A stretch of DNA of 64,000 nucleotides from an uncultured Bacteroidota bacterium (GTDB taxonomy: Bacteria; Bacteroidota; Bacteroidia; Chitinophagales; Chitinophagaceae), in assembly GCA_903837525.1 (NCBI GenBank), contig CAILUU010000037.1, positions 1 to 64,000 of the forward strand, read 5' to 3'. Numbering within the stretch: position 1 is the stretch's first letter; the number at the start of each line of letters is the position of its first letter. This document shows, piece by piece, positions 18,708 through 28,073 of this stretch. A program made the position numbers and the translations under genes. A model generated the notes under the pieces. The model had not been told where the DNA came from and ran no database searches. It saw only the letters and a program-made list of their open reading frames with translations.

Positions 18708-19688
18708 ATGAATTTTCATCTGGAGTTTTCTCCCAAGCCTTTCAACACTAAAATTGTACATCAAGACAACTTGTTTTTGATAGGCTCCTGCTTTACCGAA
18801 AACATTGGGTCAAAATTTAAGCTACATAAATTTTCTGTGTTAGAAAACCCTAACGGAATTTTATTTAATCCAATAAGCATAGCCAAGTCAATAACCTCTT
18901 ACATTGAAAATAAAACGTTTAAGCAAGAAGATCTATTTTACGAATACGAACTTTGGAATAGTTGGGAGCATCATACTCGTTTTTCGGATGTAGACTTAGA
19001 TGTTTGCTTAAATAGAATTAATGCATCGCAACAACAAGCTCATCAGTTTTTAAAAACAGCCGATTGGGTTTTTATCACCTTAGGTTCTGCATTTGTATAT
19101 GAGTTAGAAAATAAAAGTGTAGTTGCAAATTGCCATAAGGTACATACCGATAAATTCAAAAAAAAATTACTAAGTGTTGAAGATGTGTTAGCGGTTTTAG
19201 ATAATGTAATGCACCGCATATTTATGCATAATCCAACTGTAAAAATAATGTTTACCATAAGCCCAGTAAGGCATTTACGAGATGGTTTTGTAGAAAATAA
19301 TAGAAGTAAAGCAGTTTTAATACAAGCCGTACATCATTTAGTAAATAAGTTTAGCAAGCTATTTTATTTTCCTGCATATGAGTTAGTTATAGATGATTTA
19401 AGAGATTATCGTTTTTATGCCGAAGATTTGGTGCATCCAAATTATTCAGCCACTAACTATGTTTGGGATAAATTAGTTGATTGTTGTATTGATGAAAATA
19501 CTATTCAGCTAATGAAACAACTTAATGAAATTAATGCAGCGGTAAATCACAAATCGTTTAATCCAACAACCGAGGCACACCAAAAATTTATTGATAGTAC
19601 ATTAAGCAAAATCAACACTATTAAAAAATTACACCCTCATATCAATTTTAGTAACGATGAAAGCTATTTGAAAGCACAAAAATCGTAA
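18708..19688 (+). CDS. GSCFA-domain protein
   Basis: A 326-residue protein of the GSCFA family, a SGNH/GDSL-hydrolase-related group named after its N-terminal motif, here FLIGSCFTENIGSK (residues 25-38). A second family block is LGSAFVYE near residue 126, a third is SPVRHLRDGFVENNRSK, and YFPAYELVIDDLRDYRFYAEDLVHPN carries the D-x-x-H pair expected of SGNH esterases. No signal peptide, so it is cytoplasmic or loosely attached. The substrate is unknown. The ATG at 18708 lies directly against the end of the inverted repeat element, so its promoter may be in or before that repeat. Confidence 0.87.
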   Translation: MNFHLEFSPKPFNTKIVHQDNLFLIGSCFTENIGSKFKLHKFSVLENPNGILFNPISIAKSITSYIENKTFKQEDLFYEYELWNSWEHHTRFSDVDLDVCLNRINASQQQAHQFLKTADWVFITLGSAFVYELENKSVVANCHKVHTDKFKKKLLSVEDVLAVLDNVMHRIFMHNPTVKIMFTISPVRHLRDGFVENNRSKAVLIQAVHHLVNKFSKLFYFPAYELVIDDLRDYRFYAEDLVHPNYSATNYVWDKLVDCCIDENTIQLMKQLNEINAAVNHKSFNPTTEAHQKFIDSTLSKINTIKKLHPHINFSNDESYLKAQKS

Positions 19689-19691
19689 ATA

Positions 19692-19707
19692 AAAAAGTAT
19701 ACTTTTT
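19692..19707. terminator. Palindrome between converging GSCFA and miaE genes
   Basis: AAAAAGTATACTTTTT is a 16-base perfect palindrome that could form an A/T-rich hairpin with U-tail in both directions. It overlaps the end of miaE. The stem is weak, so this is a tentative bidirectional terminator. Confidence 0.35.
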
Positions 19708-20317
19708 AATGTATCCTATCTCCCCTTACTTCATTACTATTCATTAATTCTTTTTCGTAAGCCAACCACTGTGCCCATCTAGTACGAACCATTTTTTTAG
19801 GCATGTATAATTCCGATAAGTTTATAAACAAGGTATAATGCCCTGCCTCACTCTCCATAAATTTTCTGTAAAACTTTCGCATATATTCATCATCAAGCCC
19901 TTCACTAAGTCGTTTAAAACGTTCACAACTTCTAGCTTCTATTAAAGCCATAATTAATAATCTATCTAAAAAACGTTGCTCCGGGCTTCCATCTTTTTTT
20001 TGAAACTCTAATAATTTATTTACATAAATATCTTTTCGTTGTTTGCCTAAGGGAAAATTACGTTTTTTAAGTTCTGCTAATACGGCTCTAAAATGTCCCC
20101 ATTCTTCGGTTACAATTGGGCTAAGCTCTTCTACCAATTCTACTCTATCAGAATATTTTTGAATTAATGTTATACAAGTGGTTGCTGCTTTTTGCTCACA
20201 ATAAGCATGATCGGTTAAAATTTCTTCCAATTTAATCTCGGCTAAGTTTATCCACCTAGGGTCTGTAGGCAATTGTAAACCCAAAATATTTTTTACATCA
20301 ATTGTATCCTCTCTCAT
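19706..20317 (-). CDS. miaE: tRNA-(ms2io6A) hydroxylase
   Basis: A ferritin-like di-iron monooxygenase that hydroxylates the isopentenyl group of ms2i6A37 in tRNA. The 203-residue protein has the expected carboxylate/His ligand motifs in order: the first helix Glu in DHAYCEQKAA, EEWGHFRAVL near residue 80, EARSCERFKRL near residue 135 and MESEAGHYTLF near residue 160. The start is placed at ATG 20317; an in-frame ATG 30 bases upstream would add a non-conserved MLKSLFYFCR. It converges on GSCFA and diverges from the penicillin-acylase-like gene. The substrate-forming enzymes MiaA and MiaB are not in this window. Confidence 0.92.
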   Translation of the reverse strand: MREDTIDVKNILGLQLPTDPRWINLAEIKLEEILTDHAYCEQKAATTCITLIQKYSDRVELVEELSPIVTEEWGHFRAVLAELKKRNFPLGKQRKDIYVNKLLEFQKKDGSPEQRFLDRLLIMALIEARSCERFKRLSEGLDDEYMRKFYRKFMESEAGHYTLFINLSELYMPKKMVRTRWAQWLAYEKELMNSNEVRGDRIH

Positions 20318-20387
20318 CCTACAAAAATAAAACAAACTTTTAAGCATTTATCATTTAGGTTTTGTATTTTACAGTATAAATTTTTTT

Positions 20388-22838
20388 ATGAAGCTATTTC
20401 CTTTTATTATAAGTGCCGCCACCACAGTAGGTTTAGTAACTGTTTTAAATTCTACGCTAGTTTTACCAGCCCCCTTGGGTAAAATTTTAAACCCTCAAAG
20501 TGGTGTTTGGCAAAATGCCGAAAGTGCTAACGAAAACTTTAATGCAAACCTTATTTTTCCCTCTTTAAAAGGTAATGCTAATGTTTATTTCGATGAACGT
20601 TTAGTGCCCCATGTATTTGCAGAAAATGATGAAGATATTTATTTTATTCAGGGATACTTACATGCAAAATTTAGATTATTTCAAATGGATTTACAAACCA
20701 AAGCTGCCGAAGGAAGAGCCAGTGAAATTGCTGGGAGTAAAGCTATACAGTTTGATAGAGAGCAACGCAGATTAGGTATGCGTTATGCCGCTGAAAACTC
20801 TCTAATAGAAATGGAAAAAGAGCCTAAGCAAAAAGCATTATTTAATGCGTATACGAATGGTGTAAATGCGTATATCGAAAAATTAGCTCCCAAAAATTAT
20901 CCCTTAGAATATAAAGTATTAAACATTGAGCCAGAAAAATGGACAAATATTCGTACTGCCATGTTATTAAAAATGATGGCAAAAATGTTAAGTAGCGGTA
21001 CCGAGGCTGATTTAGAAGGCACTAACGCAAAAAATATTTTTATGCCAGATGAATTAAAAGCAATTTATCCGCAAGTAAATGATTCGTTAGTACCCATGAT
21101 ACCAAAAGGTACAGTATTTGAAAAGCCTGCAATAGTTCCCATTAAACCTGCAAATGCAGATAGTTTATATTTTAACAATCAAAAATTAGTAGCAGCAAAG
21201 CAAGCCTATAAACCAAATATAAATAACGGTAGTAATAATTGGGTTGTAGGTGGTAGTAAAACACAATCGGGTTCACCCATTTTATGTAACGATCCACATT
21301 TAGAATTATCGTTACCAAGTATTTGGTACGAAATGCAATTAAATACACCTACTTGTAATGTGTATGGTGCTACATTGCCAGGTAGCCCGTTTGTAATAAT
21401 TGGTTTTAACGATAGCTGTGCTTGGGGTGTAACTAATGCACAACGAGATGTAAAAGATTACTACGAAATAAAATTTAAAGATGCTAGCAAAAAGGAATAT
21501 TGGTTTAACAACCAATGGCAAGCTTCTAAATTACGAATAGAAGAAATAAAAGTAAAAGGAGGCATTAGCGTTTTTGATACCATTGCATATACTATTTTTG
21601 GTCCGGTAATGTTTGATGCTAGCTATAATGGTATGGCTACAAATGTATCTGAAAATAGAAATTTAGCTATTCGTTGGGTAGCACATGACCCAAGTGATGA
21701 AGCTAGTACCTTCTATAATTTAAACAGAGCAAAAAATTATGATGATTATTTAAACGCTATTAAATCATTTCAATGCCCTGGTCAAAATTTTATTTTTGCT
21801 AGTAAAACAGGCGATATTGCTTTATGGCAGCAAGCTAAATTTCCTGCAAGATGGACTGGGCAAGGCTTGTACATAATGCCTGGGCAAGATAGTAGCTTTA
21901 TGTGGCAAGGGTTTATTCCGCAAAGTGAAAACCCTCATATAAAAAATCCTGAACGTGGGTTTATAGAAAGTGCCAATCAACGCCCTGTTGATAGTACATA
22001 TCCATATTTTATTCCTGGCCAATACCTAATTCCAAGAGGAAGAGCTATTGAACACTATTTAACAACAATGAATAGTATAACAACAAAGGATATGATGGAA
22101 TTGCAAAATAATTATTACAATATTACTGCCGAAAATATAGTACCAACCTTATTAAAATATGTAAATGAAATAGAGCTAGGTGAAAATGAAAAAAAGTATT
22201 TAGATAATATCAAACGTTGGAATTTTATGGCCAATGCTGATAGCAAGGGGCAAACTGTTTACAATGTTTGGTGGAAAAATTTGCAACAATTTATTTGGGA
22301 CGATGAGTTAAAGAAATCAAAAAATAACGTAGCTTACCCAACTTCCGAAACTACTATGGAGTTGCTAATAAAAGATACAGCTTTAATATTTATTGATGAT
22401 ATTAACACACCGCAAAAAGAAACAATTATTCAGGCTGTAACAACATCTTTTAAAACAGCTGCAACTATGCTAGCTAGATACGAAGCAAATGGAGGGTTAG
22501 AATGGGGTAAAATTAATAAAGGAAGTGTGTATCATTTATTAAAAACAAATATGCCAGGCTTTAGCCGACCAAACTTAAATGTTGGAGGCAACGATGATAT
22601 AATTAATGCCATACATGATAGCCATGGCCCAAGCTGGCGTATGATTGTAAGCCTTACGCAAAAAACAGAAGCCTATGGTGTATATCCTGGTGGGCAAAGT
22701 GGAAACCCAGGTAGTAAATATTACGATGACTATATAAATAACTGGGCTGAGGGGAAATATTTTCCATTGTGGATGATGAACAAAGCAGAGGCAACAGATA
22801 AAAAAGTAATGGCAACAATAAATTTTAAAAAGGGATAA
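20388..22838 (+). CDS. Penicillin acylase family (S45) amidohydrolase
   Basis: An Ntn-hydrolase made as a single 816-residue precursor, exported by an N-terminal hydrophobic segment (residues 1-25) and expected to self-cleave into alpha and beta chains. The new N-terminal nucleophile is Ser282 in NNGSNNWVVGGSKT, followed by the usual PILCNDPHLEL oxyanion region. Family members hydrolyse beta-lactam side chains, acyl-homoserine lactones or other N-acyl amides; the natural substrate cannot be read from sequence. It heads a plus-strand run with a small membrane protein 12 bases downstream. Confidence 0.93.
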   Translation: MKLFPFIISAATTVGLVTVLNSTLVLPAPLGKILNPQSGVWQNAESANENFNANLIFPSLKGNANVYFDERLVPHVFAENDEDIYFIQGYLHAKFRLFQMDLQTKAAEGRASEIAGSKAIQFDREQRRLGMRYAAENSLIEMEKEPKQKALFNAYTNGVNAYIEKLAPKNYPLEYKVLNIEPEKWTNIRTAMLLKMMAKMLSSGTEADLEGTNAKNIFMPDELKAIYPQVNDSLVPMIPKGTVFEKPAIVPIKPANADSLYFNNQKLVAAKQAYKPNINNGSNNWVVGGSKTQSGSPILCNDPHLELSLPSIWYEMQLNTPTCNVYGATLPGSPFVIIGFNDSCAWGVTNAQRDVKDYYEIKFKDASKKEYWFNNQWQASKLRIEEIKVKGGISVFDTIAYTIFGPVMFDASYNGMATNVSENRNLAIRWVAHDPSDEASTFYNLNRAKNYDDYLNAIKSFQCPGQNFIFASKTGDIALWQQAKFPARWTGQGLYIMPGQDSSFMWQGFIPQSENPHIKNPERGFIESANQRPVDSTYPYFIPGQYLIPRGRAIEHYLTTMNSITTKDMMELQNNYYNITAENIVPTLLKYVNEIELGENEKKYLDNIKRWNFMANADSKGQTVYNVWWKNLQQFIWDDELKKSKNNVAYPTSETTMELLIKDTALIFIDDINTPQKETIIQAVTTSFKTAATMLARYEANGGLEWGKINKGSVYHLLKTNMPGFSRPNLNVGGNDDIINAIHDSHGPSWRMIVSLTQKTEAYGVYPGGQSGNPGSKYYDDYINNWAEGKYFPLWMMNKAEATDKKVMATINFKKG

Positions 22839-22850
22839 ATTAATACTACA

Positions 22851-23195
22851 ATGAAATTTTTAACATCTATACTACTAACTGCTTTATTAAGTTTTGCTGC
22901 TTGTTTATATTTACCTTGGTGGAGTATTGCTGTTGTTGCTTTTATAGTGGCAGCACTAATACCACAAAAGCCAGGTAAAGCTTTTTTAACAGCTTTTATT
23001 GCCTTATTTATTTTGTGGTTTGCTTTATGCTTTTTCTTAAGCAGTGCTAATAATAATGTTTTGGCACATAAGGTATCTATTTTAATTATTAAAATGGATA
23101 AACCTTATTTATTAATGACTGTTTCTGCATTAATAGGTTCTTTGGTAGCAGGTTTGGCAGGCTTAAGTGGTAGTTATTTGAGAAGGAGTAAATAA
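22851..23195 (+). CDS. Small four-helix membrane protein (unknown)
   Basis: A 114-residue protein made almost entirely of four hydrophobic segments (about residues 3-20, 25-40, 46-66 and 88-108) with a PQKPGK loop between helices 2 and 3 and a basic C-terminus (YLRRSK). No known domain is recognised. It starts 12 bases after the penicillin-acylase-like gene, so the two are probably co-transcribed. Confidence 0.75.
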   Translation: MKFLTSILLTALLSFAACLYLPWWSIAVVAFIVAALIPQKPGKAFLTAFIALFILWFALCFFLSSANNNVLAHKVSILIIKMDKPYLLMTVSALIGSLVAGLAGLSGSYLRRSK

Positions 23196-23262
23196 TTACA
23201 TTAACTTTAGTTTTTCACTAACATATTCCAACTTATTTTCGTAGATACTAAAGAATCACTTA

Positions 23263-25821
23263 ATGAAAGTACTTTTATCTATTCTATTTTTTCTATTAAT
23301 TTTTACATCTTCATCCGCTCAAAAAATATACGGTACTGTATTTACTACTAAAGGAGATTTATTACCGTATTCTTCCATTACCATTAAAGGTACATCGCTT
23401 GGTGCTAGCGCAAATAATAGAGGTAGCTATTCATTTACTTTAGCACCGGGTAACTACACCCTTGTTTGCCAGCATGTTGGCTTTAGTAAAATAGAAAAGC
23501 AAGTTACCGTAGAAAAAAATGATATTGAATTAGCCTTTATTTTATCGGAACAAAAGCTTGACTTAAATGAAGTATTAATAAAATCCGGTGGAGAAAATCC
23601 TGCTTATGGAATAATTAGAAATGCAATAAAAAAAAGAGCCTATTATGCAAAAGAGGTAAACGGGTTTACTTGCGATTTATACACTAAAGACTTATTAAAA
23701 CTACGAAGCCTTCCCAAAAAAATAATGGGTAAAAAAATACCTGAAGCCGATAGGCAAGAAATGGGTTTAGATACTAGTGGTCAAGGGATAATTTATTTAA
23801 GTGAATCAGTTGCAAAAGTATATACTCAACAACCTGATAAATTTAAAATGGACGTATTAAGCAGTAGAGTTAGTGGTAGCAATGGTTTTGGCTTTACGTT
23901 TCCATCGTTTATAAGCTTATATAATAATAATGTTACTATTTTTACAGAGCGTTTTAATCCAAGAGGGTTTATGAGCCCCATAGCAGAGGGTGCTATAAGT
24001 TTATACAAATACCAATATTTAGGAACGTTTTATGAAGATGGAAAAGATGTACACAGTATAAAAGTTATACCACGAAGGGCTTATGAGCCTTGTTTTAGTG
24101 GTATTATTAATATTTGCGAAGGCAGTTGGCGAATACATAGCTTTGATTTAATTCTTACAAAAAAAGCACAACTAGAATTATTAGATACCTTACAATTAAC
24201 ACAAATATATGTGCCCTTAAACAATGGTATTTGGAGAGTAAAAAATCAACTTATTCATTTTAATTTTAATCAATTTGGAGTAGATGCAGTTGGTAATTTT
24301 TTAAATGTGTACACAAACTATTCCATCAACCCAACACATACTAAAAAGTTTTTTGATAAAATTATTATAAAGTATGATACGGCTGTAAACAAAAAATCAA
24401 AGGAATATTGGGATACTATTCGCCCAGTTCCATTAGAGCAAGAGGAGAAAAAAGATTATATAGAAAAAGATAGTATTTTTCAATTGCAAAAAGATAGCTC
24501 ACTAAGCAAACGATCAATAGATTCGCTCAAAAAAAAGCAGGGAAAAATTAAGCCCTTAACTATTTTTTTAAAAGGAATTAATAGAACTCATTATAGTAAA
24601 ATAAACACCTACAAGTGGGGCGTTGGTAGTTTACTTAACAATGTAGAATATAACCCAGCAGAAGGGTTGGTAATGAATGTGCCCATCTACTTTGAAAAAT
24701 ATTTAAAAAAAACTAAAACAAATTTAAGTATAGAACCAACAGTACGATATGGATCCAGTAATGCACATTTAAATGCTTGGGTTGATGTTAATTTGCGTAC
24801 TAGAGATTGGAGTACAGATAAAAAGATAAAAAGACAAACTTGGAGTTTTAGTGGAGGTAAACGAGTTAGCCAGTTTAACAAAGAAAGTACTTACTTACCT
24901 TTGACGAATAGTATTGGAACATTATTTTATGGCGATAATTTTATGAAAACGTATGAAAACTATTTTGTACGTTTAGGGTTTAGCAAGCGTTATGAAAGCG
25001 GGTTTAGATTTTCTATAAACGGATTGTATGAAGATAGAATTCCGCTTGATAATACAAGGGATTTTACCATTATCAAAAAAAATAAAATAAATATTACTCC
25101 TAATTATCCTGCCGAAAAATTAATAGCACAATTTTTACCGCATCAAGTATTTATACTTTCATTAGATTTAAGTATTAAGCCAGGGCAGCGCTTTATTCAA
25201 TTTCCTAATAATAAAATAAGTATAGGGTCAAAGTATCCAACTTTTAGTTTTAATTATACCAAAGGGGTAAAAAATATTTTGGGTAGCGATGGTGATTTTG
25301 ATAAATGGCGTTTAACCATAAATGATGATAAAAATTTAAAGTTAGCTGGAAAATTAAGCTACAAAGTAGGTATTGGTGGTTTTTTAATTAACAAAAATGT
25401 TTATTTACAAGATTATCAGCATTTCAACGGTAACCGTTCTTTACTAGCATCCGAATATATAAACAGTTTTCAATTGGCATCTTTTTATGCCAATAGTACA
25501 AATGCATCTTTTTATACTATAGGACATTTGGAGCATCACTTTAATGGATTGTTGACAAATAAAATTCCATTCTTTAAAAAATTAAACTGGAATTTGGTAA
25601 CAGGTGGCAATGCATTTTTTGTAAATACAACTAATAATTATGTAGAAGCCTTTATAGGTATTGAAAATATTTTTAAAATAATCAGACTTGATTATGTAGT
25701 AGGCTACAATAATGGTAAAACTGGCTTAAGTGGTTTTAGACTTGGTTTTGGTGGGGTTATTGGTGGAGGTATTAAAATGAGCAATACTGGTAGAAACCGC
25801 TCGGTAAATATTAGTTTATAA
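23263..25821 (+). CDS. DUF5686 outer-membrane protein with carboxypeptidase-like N-domain
   Basis: An 852-residue exported protein: signal peptide (residues 1-19, ending SSAQ), a carboxypeptidase-regulatory-like beta-sandwich (residues 20-106, IYGTVFTTKGDLLPYSSITIKG), a DUF5686 central part and a C-terminal half with alternating strands ending in a typical beta-barrel pattern (GFRLGFGGVIGGGIKM). It resembles TonB-dependent receptors in its N-domain but has no plug domain. Function in the family is unknown; outer-membrane location is inferred from strand pattern. It lies downstream of the small membrane protein with a 67-base spacer. Confidence 0.85.
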   Translation: MKVLLSILFFLLIFTSSSAQKIYGTVFTTKGDLLPYSSITIKGTSLGASANNRGSYSFTLAPGNYTLVCQHVGFSKIEKQVTVEKNDIELAFILSEQKLDLNEVLIKSGGENPAYGIIRNAIKKRAYYAKEVNGFTCDLYTKDLLKLRSLPKKIMGKKIPEADRQEMGLDTSGQGIIYLSESVAKVYTQQPDKFKMDVLSSRVSGSNGFGFTFPSFISLYNNNVTIFTERFNPRGFMSPIAEGAISLYKYQYLGTFYEDGKDVHSIKVIPRRAYEPCFSGIINICEGSWRIHSFDLILTKKAQLELLDTLQLTQIYVPLNNGIWRVKNQLIHFNFNQFGVDAVGNFLNVYTNYSINPTHTKKFFDKIIIKYDTAVNKKSKEYWDTIRPVPLEQEEKKDYIEKDSIFQLQKDSSLSKRSIDSLKKKQGKIKPLTIFLKGINRTHYSKINTYKWGVGSLLNNVEYNPAEGLVMNVPIYFEKYLKKTKTNLSIEPTVRYGSSNAHLNAWVDVNLRTRDWSTDKKIKRQTWSFSGGKRVSQFNKESTYLPLTNSIGTLFYGDNFMKTYENYFVRLGFSKRYESGFRFSINGLYEDRIPLDNTRDFTIIKKNKINITPNYPAEKLIAQFLPHQVFILSLDLSIKPGQRFIQFPNNKISIGSKYPTFSFNYTKGVKNILGSDGDFDKWRLTINDDKNLKLAGKLSYKVGIGGFLINKNVYLQDYQHFNGNRSLLASEYINSFQLASFYANSTNASFYTIGHLEHHFNGLLTNKIPFFKKLNWNLVTGGNAFFVNTTNNYVEAFIGIENIFKIIRLDYVVGYNNGKTGLSGFRLGFGGVIGGGIKMSNTGRNRSVNISL

Positions 25822-25911
25822 TTTTTTATATTTGCATATTAATTTGGTTTGCCCTGCAAGCATCCAATCTTTAAACGATTTTCTACTTTTTGTAGAATCA
25901 AATTTTAAAAT

Positions 25912-26949
25912 ATGGCAGTACTACACAACCGTCTTAACCAGGCAGAATGTAAAGCATTATTGAATAAGGAAACATTCAAACGAATTACCCTCTCCTTTTA
26001 TCAATACTTTGCAATAGACAATCCACAAGAGTTAAGAGATACCCTTTACAAAAACTTTTCGGAATTAAACGTATTTGGTAGAGTTTATCTTGCATATGAA
26101 GGAATTAATGCACAAGTAAGTGTACCCGAAGATAATGTTGAAGTCTTCAAAAATTATTTATACTCTATACCTCAACTAAATAATATACGCTTAAACAATG
26201 CGTTTGATGATGATGGGAAAAGCTTTTGGATGCTTAAAATTAAAGTGCGCCAAAAAATTGTTGCAGATGGAATTGTAGATAAAAACTTTAGTATGGAAAA
26301 CAAGGGCAACTACGTAAATGCCCAACAAATGAATGAGTTGTTAAATGATGAAAGTACAGTGGTTATTGATATGCGTAACCACTACGAATACGAGGTTGGG
26401 CATTTTGATAAGGCGTTAGAAATACCAAGTGATACCTTTAGAGAGCAACTGCCCATTGCGGTAGATATGATGAAAGATAAAAAAGAAAAAAATATAATTA
26501 TGTATTGCACAGGTGGTATACGATGCGAAAAAGCAAGTGCTTATATGTTACATAATGGCTTTACTAAAGTTTTTCATTTAGAAGGTGGCGTAATTAATTA
26601 TGCTCAACAAATTAAACAACAAGGCTTACCAAGTAAATTTATTGGTAAAAATTTTGTTTTTGATGGTAGGCTAGGGGAACGAATTACAGAAGATATTATT
26701 TCTAAATGCCACCAATGCGGTAAGCCAGCAGATACACATACCAATTGTTTAAACGATGGTTGTCATTTACTATTTATACAATGCAATACATGTAAAATAG
26801 AGTTTGATAGCTGTTGTACAGTAAAATGTAAAACTATTTATCAATTACCCATAGAGCAGCAAAAACAATTACGAAAAGGTATTGATAAAGGCAATATGGT
26901 TTTTAATAAAAGTAAACAACGTTTGAGGCCTAGGCTTAATGAAGACTAG
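25912..26949 (+). CDS. trhO: tRNA uridine(34) hydroxylase, rhodanese family
   Basis: Oxygen-dependent hydroxylation of U34 in tRNA, giving 5-hydroxyuridine. The 345-residue protein has the N-terminal ferredoxin-like domain (YQYFAIDNPQELRD, AYEGINAQVS), a rhodanese domain with catalytic Cys199 in MYCTGGIRCEKAS, and a C-terminal Cys-rich region with CHQCG, CNTC and CC/C pairs that probably binds zinc. This is the long YceA/TrhO architecture. It is the last gene of the plus-strand run and converges on purC. Confidence 0.92.
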   Translation: MAVLHNRLNQAECKALLNKETFKRITLSFYQYFAIDNPQELRDTLYKNFSELNVFGRVYLAYEGINAQVSVPEDNVEVFKNYLYSIPQLNNIRLNNAFDDDGKSFWMLKIKVRQKIVADGIVDKNFSMENKGNYVNAQQMNELLNDESTVVIDMRNHYEYEVGHFDKALEIPSDTFREQLPIAVDMMKDKKEKNIIMYCTGGIRCEKASAYMLHNGFTKVFHLEGGVINYAQQIKQQGLPSKFIGKNFVFDGRLGERITEDIISKCHQCGKPADTHTNCLNDGCHLLFIQCNTCKIEFDSCCTVKCKTIYQLPIEQQKQLRKGIDKGNMVFNKSKQRLRPRLNED

Positions 26950-27019
26950 GCGATTGGTTTAAAAATTAAATAAACTTTTAGTATAGTTTTTGTGCAGTAT
27001 TCAGTTTTGTAAAGTCTTT

Positions 27020-27934
27020 TTATAAGGAAGCAACTATTTTATTGTAGGTTTCTTGCTCACTTAATTTTTGAGGTATAAATTTTTCTCCAATAACTTTTTC
27101 GTATAACTCAATATATCTATTACTGATGGTATCAATCCATTCATCTGTCATAACGGGTATGGTTTGCCCTTCTTTCCCCATAAAATTATTTTCAATAAGC
27201 CACTCTCTCACAAACTCTTTACTCAATTGTTTTTGTTTTTCCCCATTTTTTTGTCTTTGCTCGAAACCATCGGCGTAAAAATATCTTGAGCTATCGGGTG
27301 TATGTATTTCATCCATCAACACAATTTCGTCACCAATTTTACCAAATTCGTATTTTGTGTCTACTAAAATTAGGCCTTGTTTTGCAGCTATTTTTTTACC
27401 TCTTTCAAAAAGGGCCAGGGTATATTGACAAAGGGTGTCCCATTCTTTTTGGGTAGCCAATCCTTGTTGAATTATTTCTGCAGGGCTTATATCCTCATCA
27501 TGGCCTTCACTTGCTTTATTGCTAGGTGTAATAATGGGGGAAGAAAAGAAATCATTTTCTATCATATTCTCTGGCAAAAGTGCACCACAAAGTGTTCTTT
27601 TACCACTACTATAGGTACGCCAAGCATGGCCAGTTAAGTTACCTCTAACAACCATTTCAAGCTTAAAGGGGGTACATTTTTTACCTATTGCTACATTTGG
27701 AGCAGGTATAGCTAATAACCAATTTGGGCAAATATCTTTAGTTGCATTAAGCATATAAGCAGCTATTTGGTTTAAAACCTGTCCTTTACAGGGTATAGTC
27801 CGAGGTAAAATAACATCAAAAGCCGAAATACGATTGCTAGCCACCATAACAAGCAAATTGTCGCTTAAATAATAAACATCTCTTACTTTTCCTTTATAAA
27901 AACTTACTTGTTTGGGAAAATTAAATGGTGTCAT
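27020..27934 (-). CDS. purC: Phosphoribosylaminoimidazole-succinocarboxamide synthase
   Basis: Purine biosynthesis step joining CAIR and aspartate with ATP to form SAICAR. The 304-residue enzyme has [20 protein letters not shown] at the N-terminus, [14 protein letters not shown], and [11 protein letters not shown] followed by [12 protein letters not shown]. The C-terminal extension ([15 protein letters not shown]) marks the longer, yeast-like form rather than the approximately 237-residue E. coli form. It is alone, with no other pur genes around. Confidence 0.97.
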   Translation of the reverse strand: MTPFNFPKQVSFYKGKVRDVYYLSDNLLVMVASNRISAFDVILPRTIPCKGQVLNQIAAYMLNATKDICPNWLLAIPAPNVAIGKKCTPFKLEMVVRGNLTGHAWRTYSSGKRTLCGALLPENMIENDFFSSPIITPSNKASEGHDEDISPAEIIQQGLATQKEWDTLCQYTLALFERGKKIAAKQGLILVDTKYEFGKIGDEIVLMDEIHTPDSSRYFYADGFEQRQKNGEKQKQLSKEFVREWLIENNFMGKEGQTIPVMTDEWIDTISNRYIELYEKVIGEKFIPQKLSEQETYNKIVASL

Positions 27935-28073
27935 TTTGCTAAAATAAGGCGAAGATTAGTATCTACCTAAAAATGTAACACATTAGATTTCAACACATGT
28001 TTACAAATAAAATTTTTATGTAATTGTAACAATACGTATTTTGCTGTATATTTAAAAAACAAAACAACGCAAT